A stretch of 64,000 nt of DNA, taken from NCBI GenBank assembly GCA_963691885.1, contig OY829843.1, positions 2,604,001-2,668,000 of the forward strand. Reading direction: 5' to 3'. The stretch is from G963691885 sp963691885 (GTDB taxonomy: Bacteria > Pseudomonadota > Alphaproteobacteria > UBA8366 > Aestuariispiraceae). The notes below the pieces were generated by a model that worked only from the letters and a program-made list of their open reading frames with translations, did no database searches and was not told the DNA's origin. This document shows, in pieces, positions 41,390 through 50,619 of the stretch (positions within the stretch are counted from its first letter, which is position 1; each line of letters begins with the position of its first letter). The translations under genes were made by a program, and so were the position numbers.

Positions 41390-41947
41390 ATGGACAAGAT
41401 TTTTGATCGGGCCTATCGAGTGGTCCGTTTCCTTTTGGACGATTTGATCGGTAACCTCGCTATCCTGGCGATGTTCCTCGGGACCTCACTCGCAATTGTT
41501 GAAGTGTTTCGGCGCTACATGTTCGGCGTTGTTTATGACTGGGGTCAGGATGCCGTTACCTATGGCATTGTTACCTCGGTATTCCTGTATTTTGCCGTTA
41601 CCCAGGCCCGACGGTCGCATCTGCGCGTCTCCTTTGTGATGGATGCGTTTGAAGTCAGAGACAAAATTCTCCCCGTAATGATCGTGCGCGCGTTGTTGAC
41701 GGCGATGTGTCTGGCGCTTTATTCGGCGCTCGCCGTATGGGGCATTCCGACAGTGGAACGATCCATGATGATGGAACGGACCACCCTTTCGATGGTACTG
41801 GTGATCTGGCCTTTCCAATTGTCGCTGGTGGTGACATTCGTCCTTATGGCCGTCGTCTCCTTCTTTCAGCTCTACCAGGATGTCCGGGCATTGTTCGGTA
41901 AGACAGTGTACGAATGGGCACCCGTTGAAGAAGGTATTGAGATCTAG
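41390..41947 (+). CDS. TRAP transporter small permease subunit, DctQ family
   Basis: A 185-residue inner-membrane protein with four hydrophobic segments, the expected number for DctQ. The segments include LAILAMFLGTSLAIVEVFRR and AVTYGIVTSVFLYFAVTQARR, whose charged end is typical of the family. The ATG at 41390, after GAGGTTGGGA, is preferred to a start ten codons earlier. The large permease starts 2 bp after its stop, so the two are translationally coupled. Confidence 0.92.
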   Translation: MDKIFDRAYRVVRFLLDDLIGNLAILAMFLGTSLAIVEVFRRYMFGVVYDWGQDAVTYGIVTSVFLYFAVTQARRSHLRVSFVMDAFEVRDKILPVMIVRALLTAMCLALYSALAVWGIPTVERSMMMERTTLSMVLVIWPFQLSLVVTFVLMAVVSFFQLYQDVRALFGKTVYEWAPVEEGIEI

Positions 41948-41949
41948 TC

Positions 41950-43233
41950 ATGGGTTTTATCGGACCGGCACTACTCACCCTCCTGGCACTTGGGGCGCCC
42001 ATCGCGGTGGCCCTTATTGCGGTTACCGTTGCATTCATCCTGTATGACCCATTGCTGAGTGAAAGCGCGATCTTCCGGTCGTTCTTCAGCTTTGTGAACA
42101 AATACACGTTGATGGCTATCCCGTTCTTCGTTTACGCCGGCTTCCTCATGGAACGGACGGGCCTTATCAAAAAGCTGTTTCGGTTTGCCGATGCGCTGAT
42201 TGGCTGGCTGCCGGGTGGCTTTGCCTATGCGACCATTCTGGCAGCCGTGATGTTCGGGGCCATCTCCGGGTCCAGTACGGCGATGGCGGCGGCCATGGGT
42301 GTTGTTGCCTATCCAGAAATGCTGAAGCGCGGCTATCCGAAATGGATGGCGGCGGGTGTGATTGCGACGGGTGGCGGTATCGCCATACTGATCCCGCCCA
42401 GTATCACACTGATCCTGTACGGCGTGCTGACTGAACAATCGATTGTAAAATTGTTCTTTGCCGGTGTGACACCGGGCCTGATGCTGGCGATCAGTGACGC
42501 CGTCATTGTTTTGACCATGGCTGCCATTCTGGGCCTGCCTGCCAGCAAGTTCTCGCTGAAAGAATGCTGGTCGGCTTTTATTGATGCGGCCCCAGCCCTG
42601 ATCATGCCGGTCATTGTTCTGGGTGGTCTTTATGGTGGGGTTCTGACCCCGACGGAATCCGGGGCGGCTGCCTGTGCATATGCACTGCTCTACGGCGCAT
42701 TCGCCCTGCACGGCGATTTCTTCAAGGAAGCTTATGTTGCAACCCAGAGGGCGGTGAACCTGACAGCGATCCTGTTCTTCGTCCTGGGCGGCGTTGGTAT
42801 CTTCCAGTTCTTGCTGGCAAACCAGGGATGGCCACAGGATATCGCACTCTGGGTAACTGAAATGGGGTTGAGTCCGCTTTGGTTCCTGGCGCTTCTGATG
42901 GTCGTCCTCCTGATCCTCTCTATGTTCCTGACCGGTGTTGCGATCCTGGTGCTGGTGGTGCCGGTGATCTATCCGGTGTCCATCACGCTTGGTATTGATC
43001 CGATCCATCTGGGAATCCTGTTCGCGCTTTGTATCGAGATGGGGGCGGTTATCCCGCCAGTAGGACTGAACCTGTTTGCAGTCAGTGGCACGACAGGTGT
43101 TCCGGTGACGACCGTGATGAAAGGGTCTTTCCCCTTCCTCATTACTGATGGCTGCGTGCTGGTGCTTTGCCTGCTTATACCGGCGCTTGTCCTGTGGTTG
43201 CCAAATCTGGTGGTGCAGTCGGTGTTCGGTTAG
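41950..43233 (+). CDS. TRAP transporter large permease subunit, DctM family
   Basis: The 427-residue inner-membrane protein has about 12 hydrophobic segments and the DctM features FGAISGSSTAMAAAMGVVAYPEM, GGGIAILIPPSITLILYGVLTE and IPPVGLNLFAVSGTTGV. It forms the channel through which the substrate is driven by an ion gradient, usually Na. Last gene of the TRAP operon; no obvious terminator follows, and the LOV kinase gene begins 125 bp downstream on the same strand. Confidence 0.95.
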   Translation: MGFIGPALLTLLALGAPIAVALIAVTVAFILYDPLLSESAIFRSFFSFVNKYTLMAIPFFVYAGFLMERTGLIKKLFRFADALIGWLPGGFAYATILAAVMFGAISGSSTAMAAAMGVVAYPEMLKRGYPKWMAAGVIATGGGIAILIPPSITLILYGVLTEQSIVKLFFAGVTPGLMLAISDAVIVLTMAAILGLPASKFSLKECWSAFIDAAPALIMPVIVLGGLYGGVLTPTESGAAACAYALLYGAFALHGDFFKEAYVATQRAVNLTAILFFVLGGVGIFQFLLANQGWPQDIALWVTEMGLSPLWFLALLMVVLLILSMFLTGVAILVLVVPVIYPVSITLGIDPIHLGILFALCIEMGAVIPPVGLNLFAVSGTTGVPVTTVMKGSFPFLITDGCVLVLCLLIPALVLWLPNLVVQSVFG

Positions 43234-43357
43234 ACGCGGCGATCACCATATTCACTGTCGAACAGGGCTCTGGTTCGGCTCTGCCAAGTGTAAGTATTAT
43301 GATATTCGAAACCAATGATGTTTCCCTTCGAGCCTAAAATGTGCTTAAGCTCGCTGC

Positions 43358-44479
43358 ATGAGCTTGGAAATCTCTGAAAGCGTCCTGATCCAGTCGATAG
43401 AGCACAGCAATCTGGCTCATACCATTTCGCGTCTGGATGGCGATATGGAACTGATTTATGTGAATCAGGCGTTTCTGGACACAACTGGATATGAGCGCGA
43501 CGAGGTGATTGGCCGGAACTGTCGTTTCCTCCAGGGGGAGGGAACCAGTGCGCGCACGGTCGACGAAATTCGAAAGTCTCTTTCAGGGTTGCAGGCCCTG
43601 GATGTCGAAATCCTGAATTTCAAGAAAGATGGAACACCGTTCTGGAATCGACTGCGAATGGCCCCGGTGTTTGACGGTGATCGCAACCCGATCGCCTATA
43701 TGGGTGTGCAGTCGGATGTGACCCATTTGCGCGAGGCCCAGCGGTTTGAGCAAGAACGCCAGAAGCTGGAAGCGCTGGGCCGGATGACGGGAAATATCAG
43801 CCATGAAATAAAAAATGCACTGCAGCCGATAAAACTGATGAGTGAGGTTCTTCGAAGTTGGTCCGACCTTGAGCCTGACAGAATACAACGATGCATCGAC
43901 ATACTATCTGAAAATGTCGCGGTCGCTGATCGCATTACACAAGATGTGCTTCGCTTTTCCAGAAGGTCTGGAAGCGAAATTGAACACATTAACACTGTGG
44001 GTTTGGGGAATGACATTTCCAGTTTCGTACAGAACCTGGTTCATGGTCAGATCGACTTTATTGAACGACTGGAACAACCCCCGAAAGGCAGCGATCCTGT
44101 CGTCAGTATTCGTTTGAATCATCTCTACCAAATCATGATGAACCTTGCGAATAACGCGATTTACGCGATGCAAGAGAAAGGTGTTCTGACCCTGGAGGTA
44201 TCCTATCGGGTCATTGGATCTGCAGAGGCGGTCACGTTGGGGATGAAACGGGGGATTTATTTCTGTATCAGTCTTCAAGACACTGGCGTGGGAATGGACG
44301 AGAAAACCATGCGTTCCGTCTTTGACCCGTTCTTTTCTACAAAACCACCGGGTGAGGGTACAGGGCTGGGTTTGTCGATATCGCAAAGACTGGTTAAAGA
44401 ATGGGGTGGTGCGATAAGTGTTGAAAGTAAAGCAAACAAAGGTAGCAAATTTTTGCTCTATATCCCTACGGTATTATAG
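43358..44479 (+). CDS. LOV-domain histidine kinase (predicted blue-light receptor)
   Basis: The 373-residue soluble protein has an N-terminal LOV domain (about residues 10-125) with the flavin-adduct motif GRNCRFLQG and photoactive Cys55, then NFKKDGTPFWNRL, which supplies the flavin-binding residues, and GVQSDVT. A short coiled linker leads to the kinase core with phosphorylation site GNISHEIKNALQP (His149), N box MNLANNAIYAM, DTGVGMDE and GEGTGLGLSIS. No membrane segment is present. A response regulator and a chemoreceptor follow on the same strand. Start ATG at 43358 has a poor ribosome-binding site. The signal (blue light) is from the LOV family; a dark redox role is possible. Confidence 0.88.
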   Translation: MSLEISESVLIQSIEHSNLAHTISRLDGDMELIYVNQAFLDTTGYERDEVIGRNCRFLQGEGTSARTVDEIRKSLSGLQALDVEILNFKKDGTPFWNRLRMAPVFDGDRNPIAYMGVQSDVTHLREAQRFEQERQKLEALGRMTGNISHEIKNALQPIKLMSEVLRSWSDLEPDRIQRCIDILSENVAVADRITQDVLRFSRRSGSEIEHINTVGLGNDISSFVQNLVHGQIDFIERLEQPPKGSDPVVSIRLNHLYQIMMNLANNAIYAMQEKGVLTLEVSYRVIGSAEAVTLGMKRGIYFCISLQDTGVGMDEKTMRSVFDPFFSTKPPGEGTGLGLSISQRLVKEWGGAISVESKANKGSKFLLYIPTVL

Positions 44480-44541
44480 TATAAATTAGAACCATAATAA
44501 GTTCACGGTCACAATTTTCCGTGAATAGGGAGAGGTTGGCG

Positions 44542-44910
44542 ATGTCCAAGAAGATACTTCTGATAGAAGACATGAAGGGGGTTCGCGACTCTCTCGATGT
44601 TATTCTCACCATCCAGGGCTACTATGTCGAGTTTGCGGTTAACGGTTCGGAAGGGTTGGAAAAGGCCCAATCCACAAATTACGACTTGATCGTGACAGAC
44701 ATTTTGATGCCCGAGTTGGATGGCACTGAAGTCATCATCAAACTCCGCGAACTTGGAAATGACACACCCGTCCTGGCTATTTCGGCTGGCGGCGACGGTG
44801 TTTCAGCATCCCAGGCTCTGACGCTTGCCATGCAAAAGGCAAACGCGGTGTTGGAAAAACCCTTCTCCAAGGAAGAATTACTCAATCAGATAAAACAACT
44901 GATTGGCTAG
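44542..44910 (+). CDS. Single-domain response regulator (CheY-like receiver)
   Basis: A 122-residue stand-alone receiver domain with acid pair E9-D10, phosphorylated Asp53 in IVTDILMPELDG, a serine in LAISAGG, and Lys in VLEKPFSKEEL. There is no DNA-binding or enzymatic output domain, so it acts through protein binding. It lies 62 bp after the LOV kinase and 17 bp before the chemoreceptor, so it is the natural phosphate acceptor of that kinase. The ATG at 44542 has GGGAGAGG upstream. Confidence 0.92.
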   Translation: MSKKILLIEDMKGVRDSLDVILTIQGYYVEFAVNGSEGLEKAQSTNYDLIVTDILMPELDGTEVIIKLRELGNDTPVLAISAGGDGVSASQALTLAMQKANAVLEKPFSKEELLNQIKQLIG

Positions 44911-44927
44911 GCTAGGGATTACAGTAA

Positions 44928-46988
44928 ATGTCAAACGGTTCGGTTCTTTACAGGCTCAAAATTGGCCAGCGCATATATATCCTGGTCGGCCTGTTGTTGC
45001 TCTTCATTCTGACCATCGGTGGTGTTGGCGTTTACAAGATGAATGTCATCGGGCAGGAGATGGAGGATATCGCACTGCGCGATATTCCGCTCACAAAAAT
45101 GCTTGAGAAAATAACCGTACACCAGCTTGAGCAGGCAATCTTGATGGAGCGTGCGCTACGGTTCCAGGGTGTTAAAGCCCATGCCGAAGGTGAGACCTTT
45201 GAATCGGTTGCCGCGCATTTTGAAGAACTGGCAAAAAAGACGGATGAAGAAATTCTGCAGGCTGAAACCATGGCCGCAGGCATGATCGAAAATGCGCATA
45301 GCGAAGAGGCACGTGAAGAATTCAAACATGTTCTGGAAGAACTGAAAAAGATTGAGACCGAACACAAAGACTATGAGCACCATGTCTTTGAGATCTTTAA
45401 GGTAATCAAGGATGATGGTGCCGCCGCTGCACTGCAGTCAGAAGAACTGTCGGAAAAGGTGATCACCGTCGAGCATGAACAGGAAGATCTGGATAAACAT
45501 ATCGAAGGCCTTCAGGATGAGGTTTCCAGTTTTACCCAATTTTCCATGAATAAAGCGTTGGCAGATGAGCAACGGGGGCAAAACCTGATTCTCATCCTCT
45601 CGATAATCATTCTGGTACTTGGTTCTGCCCTTGCTTTTGTTTTGACCCGCAGTGTGACGGGCCCGCTCTCAAACCTGACGAAATCAATGACCAAACTGGC
45701 AGATGGCGATATGGAGGCAGAAATTCCATCTGTCCGGTATCAAGACGAAGTCAACGACATGTCGCAGGCTATGACCGTATTCCAGGCGAACATGCGGAGA
45801 GCCAATACTCTGGAAGCGGAGCAGGCTGTTCTTAAGAAAAAGCAGCAGCAGCGCCAAAATGAGCTCAATCAGCTGGTTGGTATCTTTGGATCTACCATTG
45901 GCGCCGTTTTTTCCCAAATTCTGGATTCTTCGAGAAACATGGTGGGTCAGGCTGGCAATATGCTTCAGCAAAGTAACAGCTCTGAGGAAATGGCGTCGGA
46001 GGTTGCCGCCGAAGCAGAGAAGTCTGCTGTCAATGCGCAGGGCTTGAGCGCCGCCACCGAAGAAATGGTCGCATCCATTCAGGAAATTACCAAACAGGTG
46101 ACCCGCTCTTCCGAGGTTACAAAAGAAGCAGTTGAATTCTCGCTCGCATCGCAAAAGGAAGTTCAGCAGCTTCAGGATATCTCCGAAGAAATCGGCGCGG
46201 TGGTTCAATTGATCACCGATATTGCCGAACAAACCAACTTGCTTGCATTGAACGCGACGATTGAAGCTGCACGGGCTGGCGAAGCGGGCAAAGGGTTCGC
46301 CGTTGTTGCGAATGAGGTGAAATCACTGGCGTCACAAACCAGTCGGGCCACTGAAGAGATCTCTCTGAAAATTCAGTCCATTCAGGCGGCCTCCGACCAA
46401 TCCGCCGATTCCATCGGGCGTATTGGAAAGGTCATCTCTGACATCGATCAATACATCACGGCGATTGTTGCGGCGGTTGAAGAACAGAATGCGGTGACGA
46501 AAGAGATTGCCCGCAATGTTGACTTCGTCTCGCAAAGTTCCGAACGGGTCTCCGAAAGCGTGCAAAAGATCAAAACGCAATCGGTCGAGGTGGGGCAGAG
46601 TTCCCAGGATGTAAATACCAATGCAGATCGCATGGCCACTGAGGCCGACACGATCAGCAAGGAGGTCAGTACCTTCTTGGGGGCGATGCAGAACTCCGAC
46701 GCTGATGACGATATGTATGAACCGCGCAAGATATCGGTTCGGGTCAGCGCTCAGGTGAATGGCGGTAACTGGTCCGGCCAGGCGTCTGAAATCACGGCGG
46801 CTCATGTGGTTGTTTCGCCTGCCATCGCCGCAGATGCAGGACAGAAACTGGAATTGAGTTTCGATGGCCTGGATGAAGTCATTTCGGCCCGGATCGCGAA
46901 AAATGAGGGAGGAAACACTATTGTTCAATTCCCTCTCGACTTCGATCATATGGAAAAGATGAAGCGCCACATTGTGAAGTTCGGCTGA
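44928..46988 (+). CDS. Methyl-accepting chemotaxis protein with a C-terminal PilZ-like domain
   Basis: The 686-residue receptor has a first membrane segment at about 14-36, a charged helical periplasmic region to about 215, a second membrane segment near 217-239, HAMP from about 239, and an MCP signalling hairpin. The tip is EQTNLLALNATIEAARAGEAGKGFA, split only for reading, near residue 436. After about residue 597 it has an extra domain, EPRKISVRVSAQVNG to KNEGGNTIVQF, with PilZ-like beta pattern but without a clean RxxxR and (D/N)xSxxG. It follows the receiver gene by 17 bp. No CheA, CheW or CheR is in the window. Confidence 0.88.
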   Translation: MSNGSVLYRLKIGQRIYILVGLLLLFILTIGGVGVYKMNVIGQEMEDIALRDIPLTKMLEKITVHQLEQAILMERALRFQGVKAHAEGETFESVAAHFEELAKKTDEEILQAETMAAGMIENAHSEEAREEFKHVLEELKKIETEHKDYEHHVFEIFKVIKDDGAAAALQSEELSEKVITVEHEQEDLDKHIEGLQDEVSSFTQFSMNKALADEQRGQNLILILSIIILVLGSALAFVLTRSVTGPLSNLTKSMTKLADGDMEAEIPSVRYQDEVNDMSQAMTVFQANMRRANTLEAEQAVLKKKQQQRQNELNQLVGIFGSTIGAVFSQILDSSRNMVGQAGNMLQQSNSSEEMASEVAAEAEKSAVNAQGLSAATEEMVASIQEITKQVTRSSEVTKEAVEFSLASQKEVQQLQDISEEIGAVVQLITDIAEQTNLLALNATIEAARAGEAGKGFAVVANEVKSLASQTSRATEEISLKIQSIQAASDQSADSIGRIGKVISDIDQYITAIVAAVEEQNAVTKEIARNVDFVSQSSERVSESVQKIKTQSVEVGQSSQDVNTNADRMATEADTISKEVSTFLGAMQNSDADDDMYEPRKISVRVSAQVNGGNWSGQASEITAAHVVVSPAIAADAGQKLELSFDGLDEVISARIAKNEGGNTIVQFPLDFDHMEKMKRHIVKFG

Positions 46989-47176
46989 TTCCCGAATTTT
47001 CACCCTCTCACAGAATGTCCGGTTGTGTCTGGCGGGCGGCGTCTGTATCAAAGGGCATCCGTCGCATCTTCTGCACTTAACCCCCCTTTGTTGGACGGGA
47101 TTGGTTGGGGATGTAATGGTCCACAGACAGATATGCCCTTCACACAAGCGCGTTGTGACCTAAATTACCTCTGATG

Positions 47177-47206
47177 CAGCAAGAACGGTGCTTGCTGTGT
47201 TTCTTT
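47177..47206 (+). terminator. Probable terminator after the chemoreceptor gene
   Basis: CAGCAAG (47177-47183) pairs with CTTGCTG (47191-47197) around a 7-nt loop and is followed by TGTTTCTTT. The stem is only 7 bp and lies 190 bp after the MCP stop, 45 bp before the helicase start, so it could also affect the helicase leader. Confidence 0.5.
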
Positions 47207-47250
47207 GGGTTTGATTCGCGCCCCGGTTTCAGAGGTAGAAGTTCACCAAC

Positions 47251-49023
47251 ATGCAATTGCGTAATTGGCAGCAAAAAATCATTGATGATTTCCCGACGAT
47301 TCTGGAGACGTATAAGCGGTTTATCCTGAAAGCACCGACCGGGGCCGGAAAAACCGTTCTGGCTCAACAGATCATCGACCAGTTCTATACAAATAAGAAA
47401 GTCGTAATCCTCTGTCACCGTCTGGTTCTGCTTGATCAGTTACAGCGTGCGCTTGGCGACTCGCGCCGCGTCAAAACGCTGGCTGTGTCTGACAAGGGCG
47501 AAGCATTTGTTGATTACGATATTTTGTTGTCGACCAGCATGCGGGCGAAGGATGTGCTGGATGATGCCATTCCGAAAGCAGATCTGATCATTGTCGATGA
47601 AGCGCATCGCGTATCGCCGAATGGCAGTGGGTACCGCCGGATTATTGACAAGTTTCAGACTGAGGGGAAACCGGACGCCCATTTCATGGGTCTTACCGCG
47701 TCACCTGAACGCCGAACCGGTGACAAGCGTGACCAGCTCGGGCTTGCTTTTGATACGATCATTGATTGCGCCGATATTGTCGAGCTGATCGACGAGGGCA
47801 TTCTGGTCAGACCCGAATACAGACCGCACTTCGTGCATGACCTGAACCTTGGTGACCTGGATGTCTGCGCGGGTGAGTTCCCGGTCTCTCAACTGACCGA
47901 TGAGATCATCAAGTCCTCGATGCTGGATTATGCGACGCAGGCGTATATGGATGAGCGTGCCAAGGTCACGCCATTGCCAATCTCGGCCTGGTTCTGTCCA
48001 GACGTGCGTCTTGCGGAAATCACCCGGGATCGGCTGGAGAGCATTGGCATCACGGCGGCCATCATCACAGCTGGCACGCCGGTCAAGGAGCGACGGCGCA
48101 TTCTGACCGATCATGATTCCGGCGATATTGAAGCGCTCGTTTCCGTTGGGGTCCTGACCGAGGGTTGGGACAACCCCGCCTGCAACATTATCGTCCATAT
48201 GCGACCGACCCTCTCGAAGGTGCTTTGGGGGCAGTCGGTCGGACGTGGATTGCGGTCTGCGCCTGGCAAGGACAAATGTGTTGTCATCGATGTTAGCTCA
48301 AACTGGACGACCTTTGGCCCCGTCGAGAAACTGACCTGGACGCTGAATACCGAACCCCGTTCCCATGTCCAGTATCAGGATCGGTTCAACTGGATTGCTC
48401 AGCAAAAACATGTTGAGGAACACTCTGATCACTACTTGCTGTGCAAGAATGACCGGTCCGCGGGCATGCCCTGTTCCTACATCTACAAGAAGCATGTTTC
48501 AGACAGTGATGCCTGTCGGGTGTGCGGCACATACTCTGCTGTTGATATTTTCAAGGAAGGTGGCTTGAACTTCACCTTGAATGACAGCCGTCTCCACAAG
48601 ATTTTCTTTACCAAATGTGCCGAGATCTATGAGAGCCTGGATGTATCCATCTGGACCAGCCTGGGGGACAGTGCCTGGAGGTCGGCGAGCGATAAGGAGG
48701 TCGGATTCCTTCTATTCTGTGAGGCCTTCGTGCGGGCCTCGTCGGAGAAGGTCGACACAGAGGCGGCCTATGACAAGATCGTGGTTGAAACGGAAACCGA
48801 CCTGCGCGACGACCTTATGGAACGGGGTTACACGCTGAAGAAAAAGATGCGGGTCAACCTGAACTGGATCGTCGATGGGTTGGAAACCAGACGGGAGGTC
48901 AGGACCCTACAGGCGAATTATGGTGTTTCCATCGTAGGTCCTGTACTCGACGAACTGTCTGCCAGCGAATGCGAAACCAAGTACCAGCGCGCCCTCAAGA
49001 TTATTGAACGTCTGGCGCTTTGA
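47251..49023 (+). CDS. Superfamily 2 DEAD/DEAH helicase with a cysteine-rich C-terminal region
   Basis: The 590-residue protein has Walker A APTGAGKTV (residues 28-36), DEAH box IIVDEAHR (113-120), motif III LTASPER, and the second RecA lobe with TEGWDNPACN and motif VI GQSVGRGLRS near residue 328. Around residues 397-427 four or five cysteines (LLCKND, MPCSY, ACRVCG) may bind zinc. The last 160 residues match no domain I know. Such helicases resemble the Res/RecQ-like enzymes of repair and defence systems, but no nuclease or methylase gene is adjacent. It is convergent with a histidine kinase. Confidence 0.82.
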   Translation: MQLRNWQQKIIDDFPTILETYKRFILKAPTGAGKTVLAQQIIDQFYTNKKVVILCHRLVLLDQLQRALGDSRRVKTLAVSDKGEAFVDYDILLSTSMRAKDVLDDAIPKADLIIVDEAHRVSPNGSGYRRIIDKFQTEGKPDAHFMGLTASPERRTGDKRDQLGLAFDTIIDCADIVELIDEGILVRPEYRPHFVHDLNLGDLDVCAGEFPVSQLTDEIIKSSMLDYATQAYMDERAKVTPLPISAWFCPDVRLAEITRDRLESIGITAAIITAGTPVKERRRILTDHDSGDIEALVSVGVLTEGWDNPACNIIVHMRPTLSKVLWGQSVGRGLRSAPGKDKCVVIDVSSNWTTFGPVEKLTWTLNTEPRSHVQYQDRFNWIAQQKHVEEHSDHYLLCKNDRSAGMPCSYIYKKHVSDSDACRVCGTYSAVDIFKEGGLNFTLNDSRLHKIFFTKCAEIYESLDVSIWTSLGDSAWRSASDKEVGFLLFCEAFVRASSEKVDTEAAYDKIVVETETDLRDDLMERGYTLKKKMRVNLNWIVDGLETRREVRTLQANYGVSIVGPVLDELSASECETKYQRALKIIERLAL

Positions 49024-49045
49024 TCGGTGATAGGTGCCGTGAGGC

Positions 49046-50479
49046 TTATTTGGACGGTGCCTGATCTGAAACCGGAATGGTGATCGTCACTTTGGAGCCG
49101 ACGCCTTTCTCACTCTGAATTCCGAATGTACCTTCGTTGGCGCGAACAAGCGCGGCGACGATTACCAGCCCCAGACCGCTGCCCGTATGGGAAACATGCG
49201 CGTGGGATCGTGCTTGCTGAAACGGTTGCGTGATGGTGGGCAGGTACTTTTTGTCTATGCCGATGCCGGTATCTTCAACGGAGATAACCCAGTCTTTTCC
49301 TTGAATTGAGGCCTTTGCATCAATCTTGTCACCGCGTTCCGTAAATTTCGTCGCGTTGGATAGTAGATTGAGCAGGATCTGAAACATCGCCCGCTTGTCC
49401 GCGATGAGCGGTGTATCCGTTGCCATGACGTCGAACGACATGGTCAGATCTTTTTGAGCAATTACCTTCTCCAGGTTGCGGCGGCAATCCTCCAGTACCT
49501 GATTGAGATCGACTTCCTCCGGGATAGTGTCCCTCTTACCGGCTTCGATCGCTGAGATATCGAGAATGTCGTTGATCAGTTCGAGGAGGTGGGTTCCGCT
49601 GACATGGATGTCTTCCGCATAATCCTTGTAAGCATTATTGCCAATCGGGCCGAACTGTTCCAATCGGATCAATTCGCTGAACCCGATGATTGCGTTCAGT
49701 GGGGTTCGCAATTCGTGACTCATCATCGCCAGAAACTCTGACTTCGCCTGGTTGGCTCTTTGTGCGTCGAGAAGTGCTTTGTCCCGCAATGCTTCTATGC
49801 GTCGCTGTTCGGTAATATCTGAGGCCGTCCCGCGATAACCCAGAAATCGACCGGCCTCATCATGGATTGGGATACCGTTGGTCCGGATCCAGACCGGATC
49901 CCCGTCGGGCCCGGGTCTGCTATACACAAAACCTCTAACCGGCTTGTGAGCTTTCAGGTCCTGCAGATGTTGTTTCCAGTCCTGACTGATCAAATCTTCC
50001 GAGGTCAGCTCTTCACGCCGTTTTCCGATTATCTCTGACTCATCCAGTCCAGTAATCGATCTGTACTGACCCGAAATAGACTGGATGCGCAGCTGATCGT
50101 CCATTTCCCAGAACCAGTCTGATGAAGACCGCGCAAAATCCCTGAACTTCTGTTCCGTGGCCCGGAGTGTCTGTTCGGTTTTTTTGTGCCGATTGTGCGT
50201 CTTTACCAGCAAAATGACCGCGACGGACTGCAGAATCAGCAGTGCGATGACTGATGAAACCAGGATTGGATGCTGGTGGAACAAGTCCAGATTTGCAGTA
50301 AATGAATCATCAGAATGGGTATGGTCGCTGCTGTTTCCATTGGCCAGCGCCGGGTTCAAGGAAGCCCAAACAGCAGCTAGACCAAAAAGCAATCGAAGTC
50401 CATGGCATACCCCGTGTAATTTGGGACCCTGAAGGCAATTTGACCGCAAGGTTGAATATTTCTTAACAGAAACCGGCAC
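49046..50479 (-). CDS. PAS-domain sensor histidine kinase
   Basis: Membrane sensor kinase with an N-terminal signal-like stretch ending near PALANG, a short periplasmic part rich in His and Asp, a membrane segment (ILVSSVIALLILQSVAVILL), then a cytoplasmic PAS domain (DWFWEMDDQLRIQSISG, RGTASDITEQRR). The kinase core has AMMSHELRTPLNAIIGFSEL, NLLSNATKFTE, EDTGIGIDKKYLP and GSGLGLVIVAALV. The frame is open to a TTG at 50554, but no ribosome-binding site is visible; the GTG at 50479 is chosen because it puts the start before the signal-like stretch, and is uncertain. No response regulator is adjacent, so its target lies elsewhere. Confidence 0.85.
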   Translation of the reverse strand: MPVSVKKYSTLRSNCLQGPKLHGVCHGLRLLFGLAAVWASLNPALANGNSSDHTHSDDSFTANLDLFHQHPILVSSVIALLILQSVAVILLVKTHNRHKKTEQTLRATEQKFRDFARSSSDWFWEMDDQLRIQSISGQYRSITGLDESEIIGKRREELTSEDLISQDWKQHLQDLKAHKPVRGFVYSRPGPDGDPVWIRTNGIPIHDEAGRFLGYRGTASDITEQRRIEALRDKALLDAQRANQAKSEFLAMMSHELRTPLNAIIGFSELIRLEQFGPIGNNAYKDYAEDIHVSGTHLLELINDILDISAIEAGKRDTIPEEVDLNQVLEDCRRNLEKVIAQKDLTMSFDVMATDTPLIADKRAMFQILLNLLSNATKFTERGDKIDAKASIQGKDWVISVEDTGIGIDKKYLPTITQPFQQARSHAHVSHTGSGLGLVIVAALVRANEGTFGIQSEKGVGSKVTITIPVSDQAPSK

Positions 50480-50619
50480 CAATCCATTCCACAACCCGTC
50501 GATCAGGTATCTCGAAAAAGAGGCGAGTATATAGCAAGCGATTAGTAAGAACAATATTTTGTTTTTGTTTTACCTGCTGCGCCACGACCAATCGCGGGTG
50601 TTCGCCAGCAATCTGGAGT

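Noticed and set aside
41971..43008. 345-codon antisense frame inside the TRAP large permease
   Set aside because: Composition is rich in His, Arg, Gln and Asp, as expected for the complement of a hydrophobic membrane protein.
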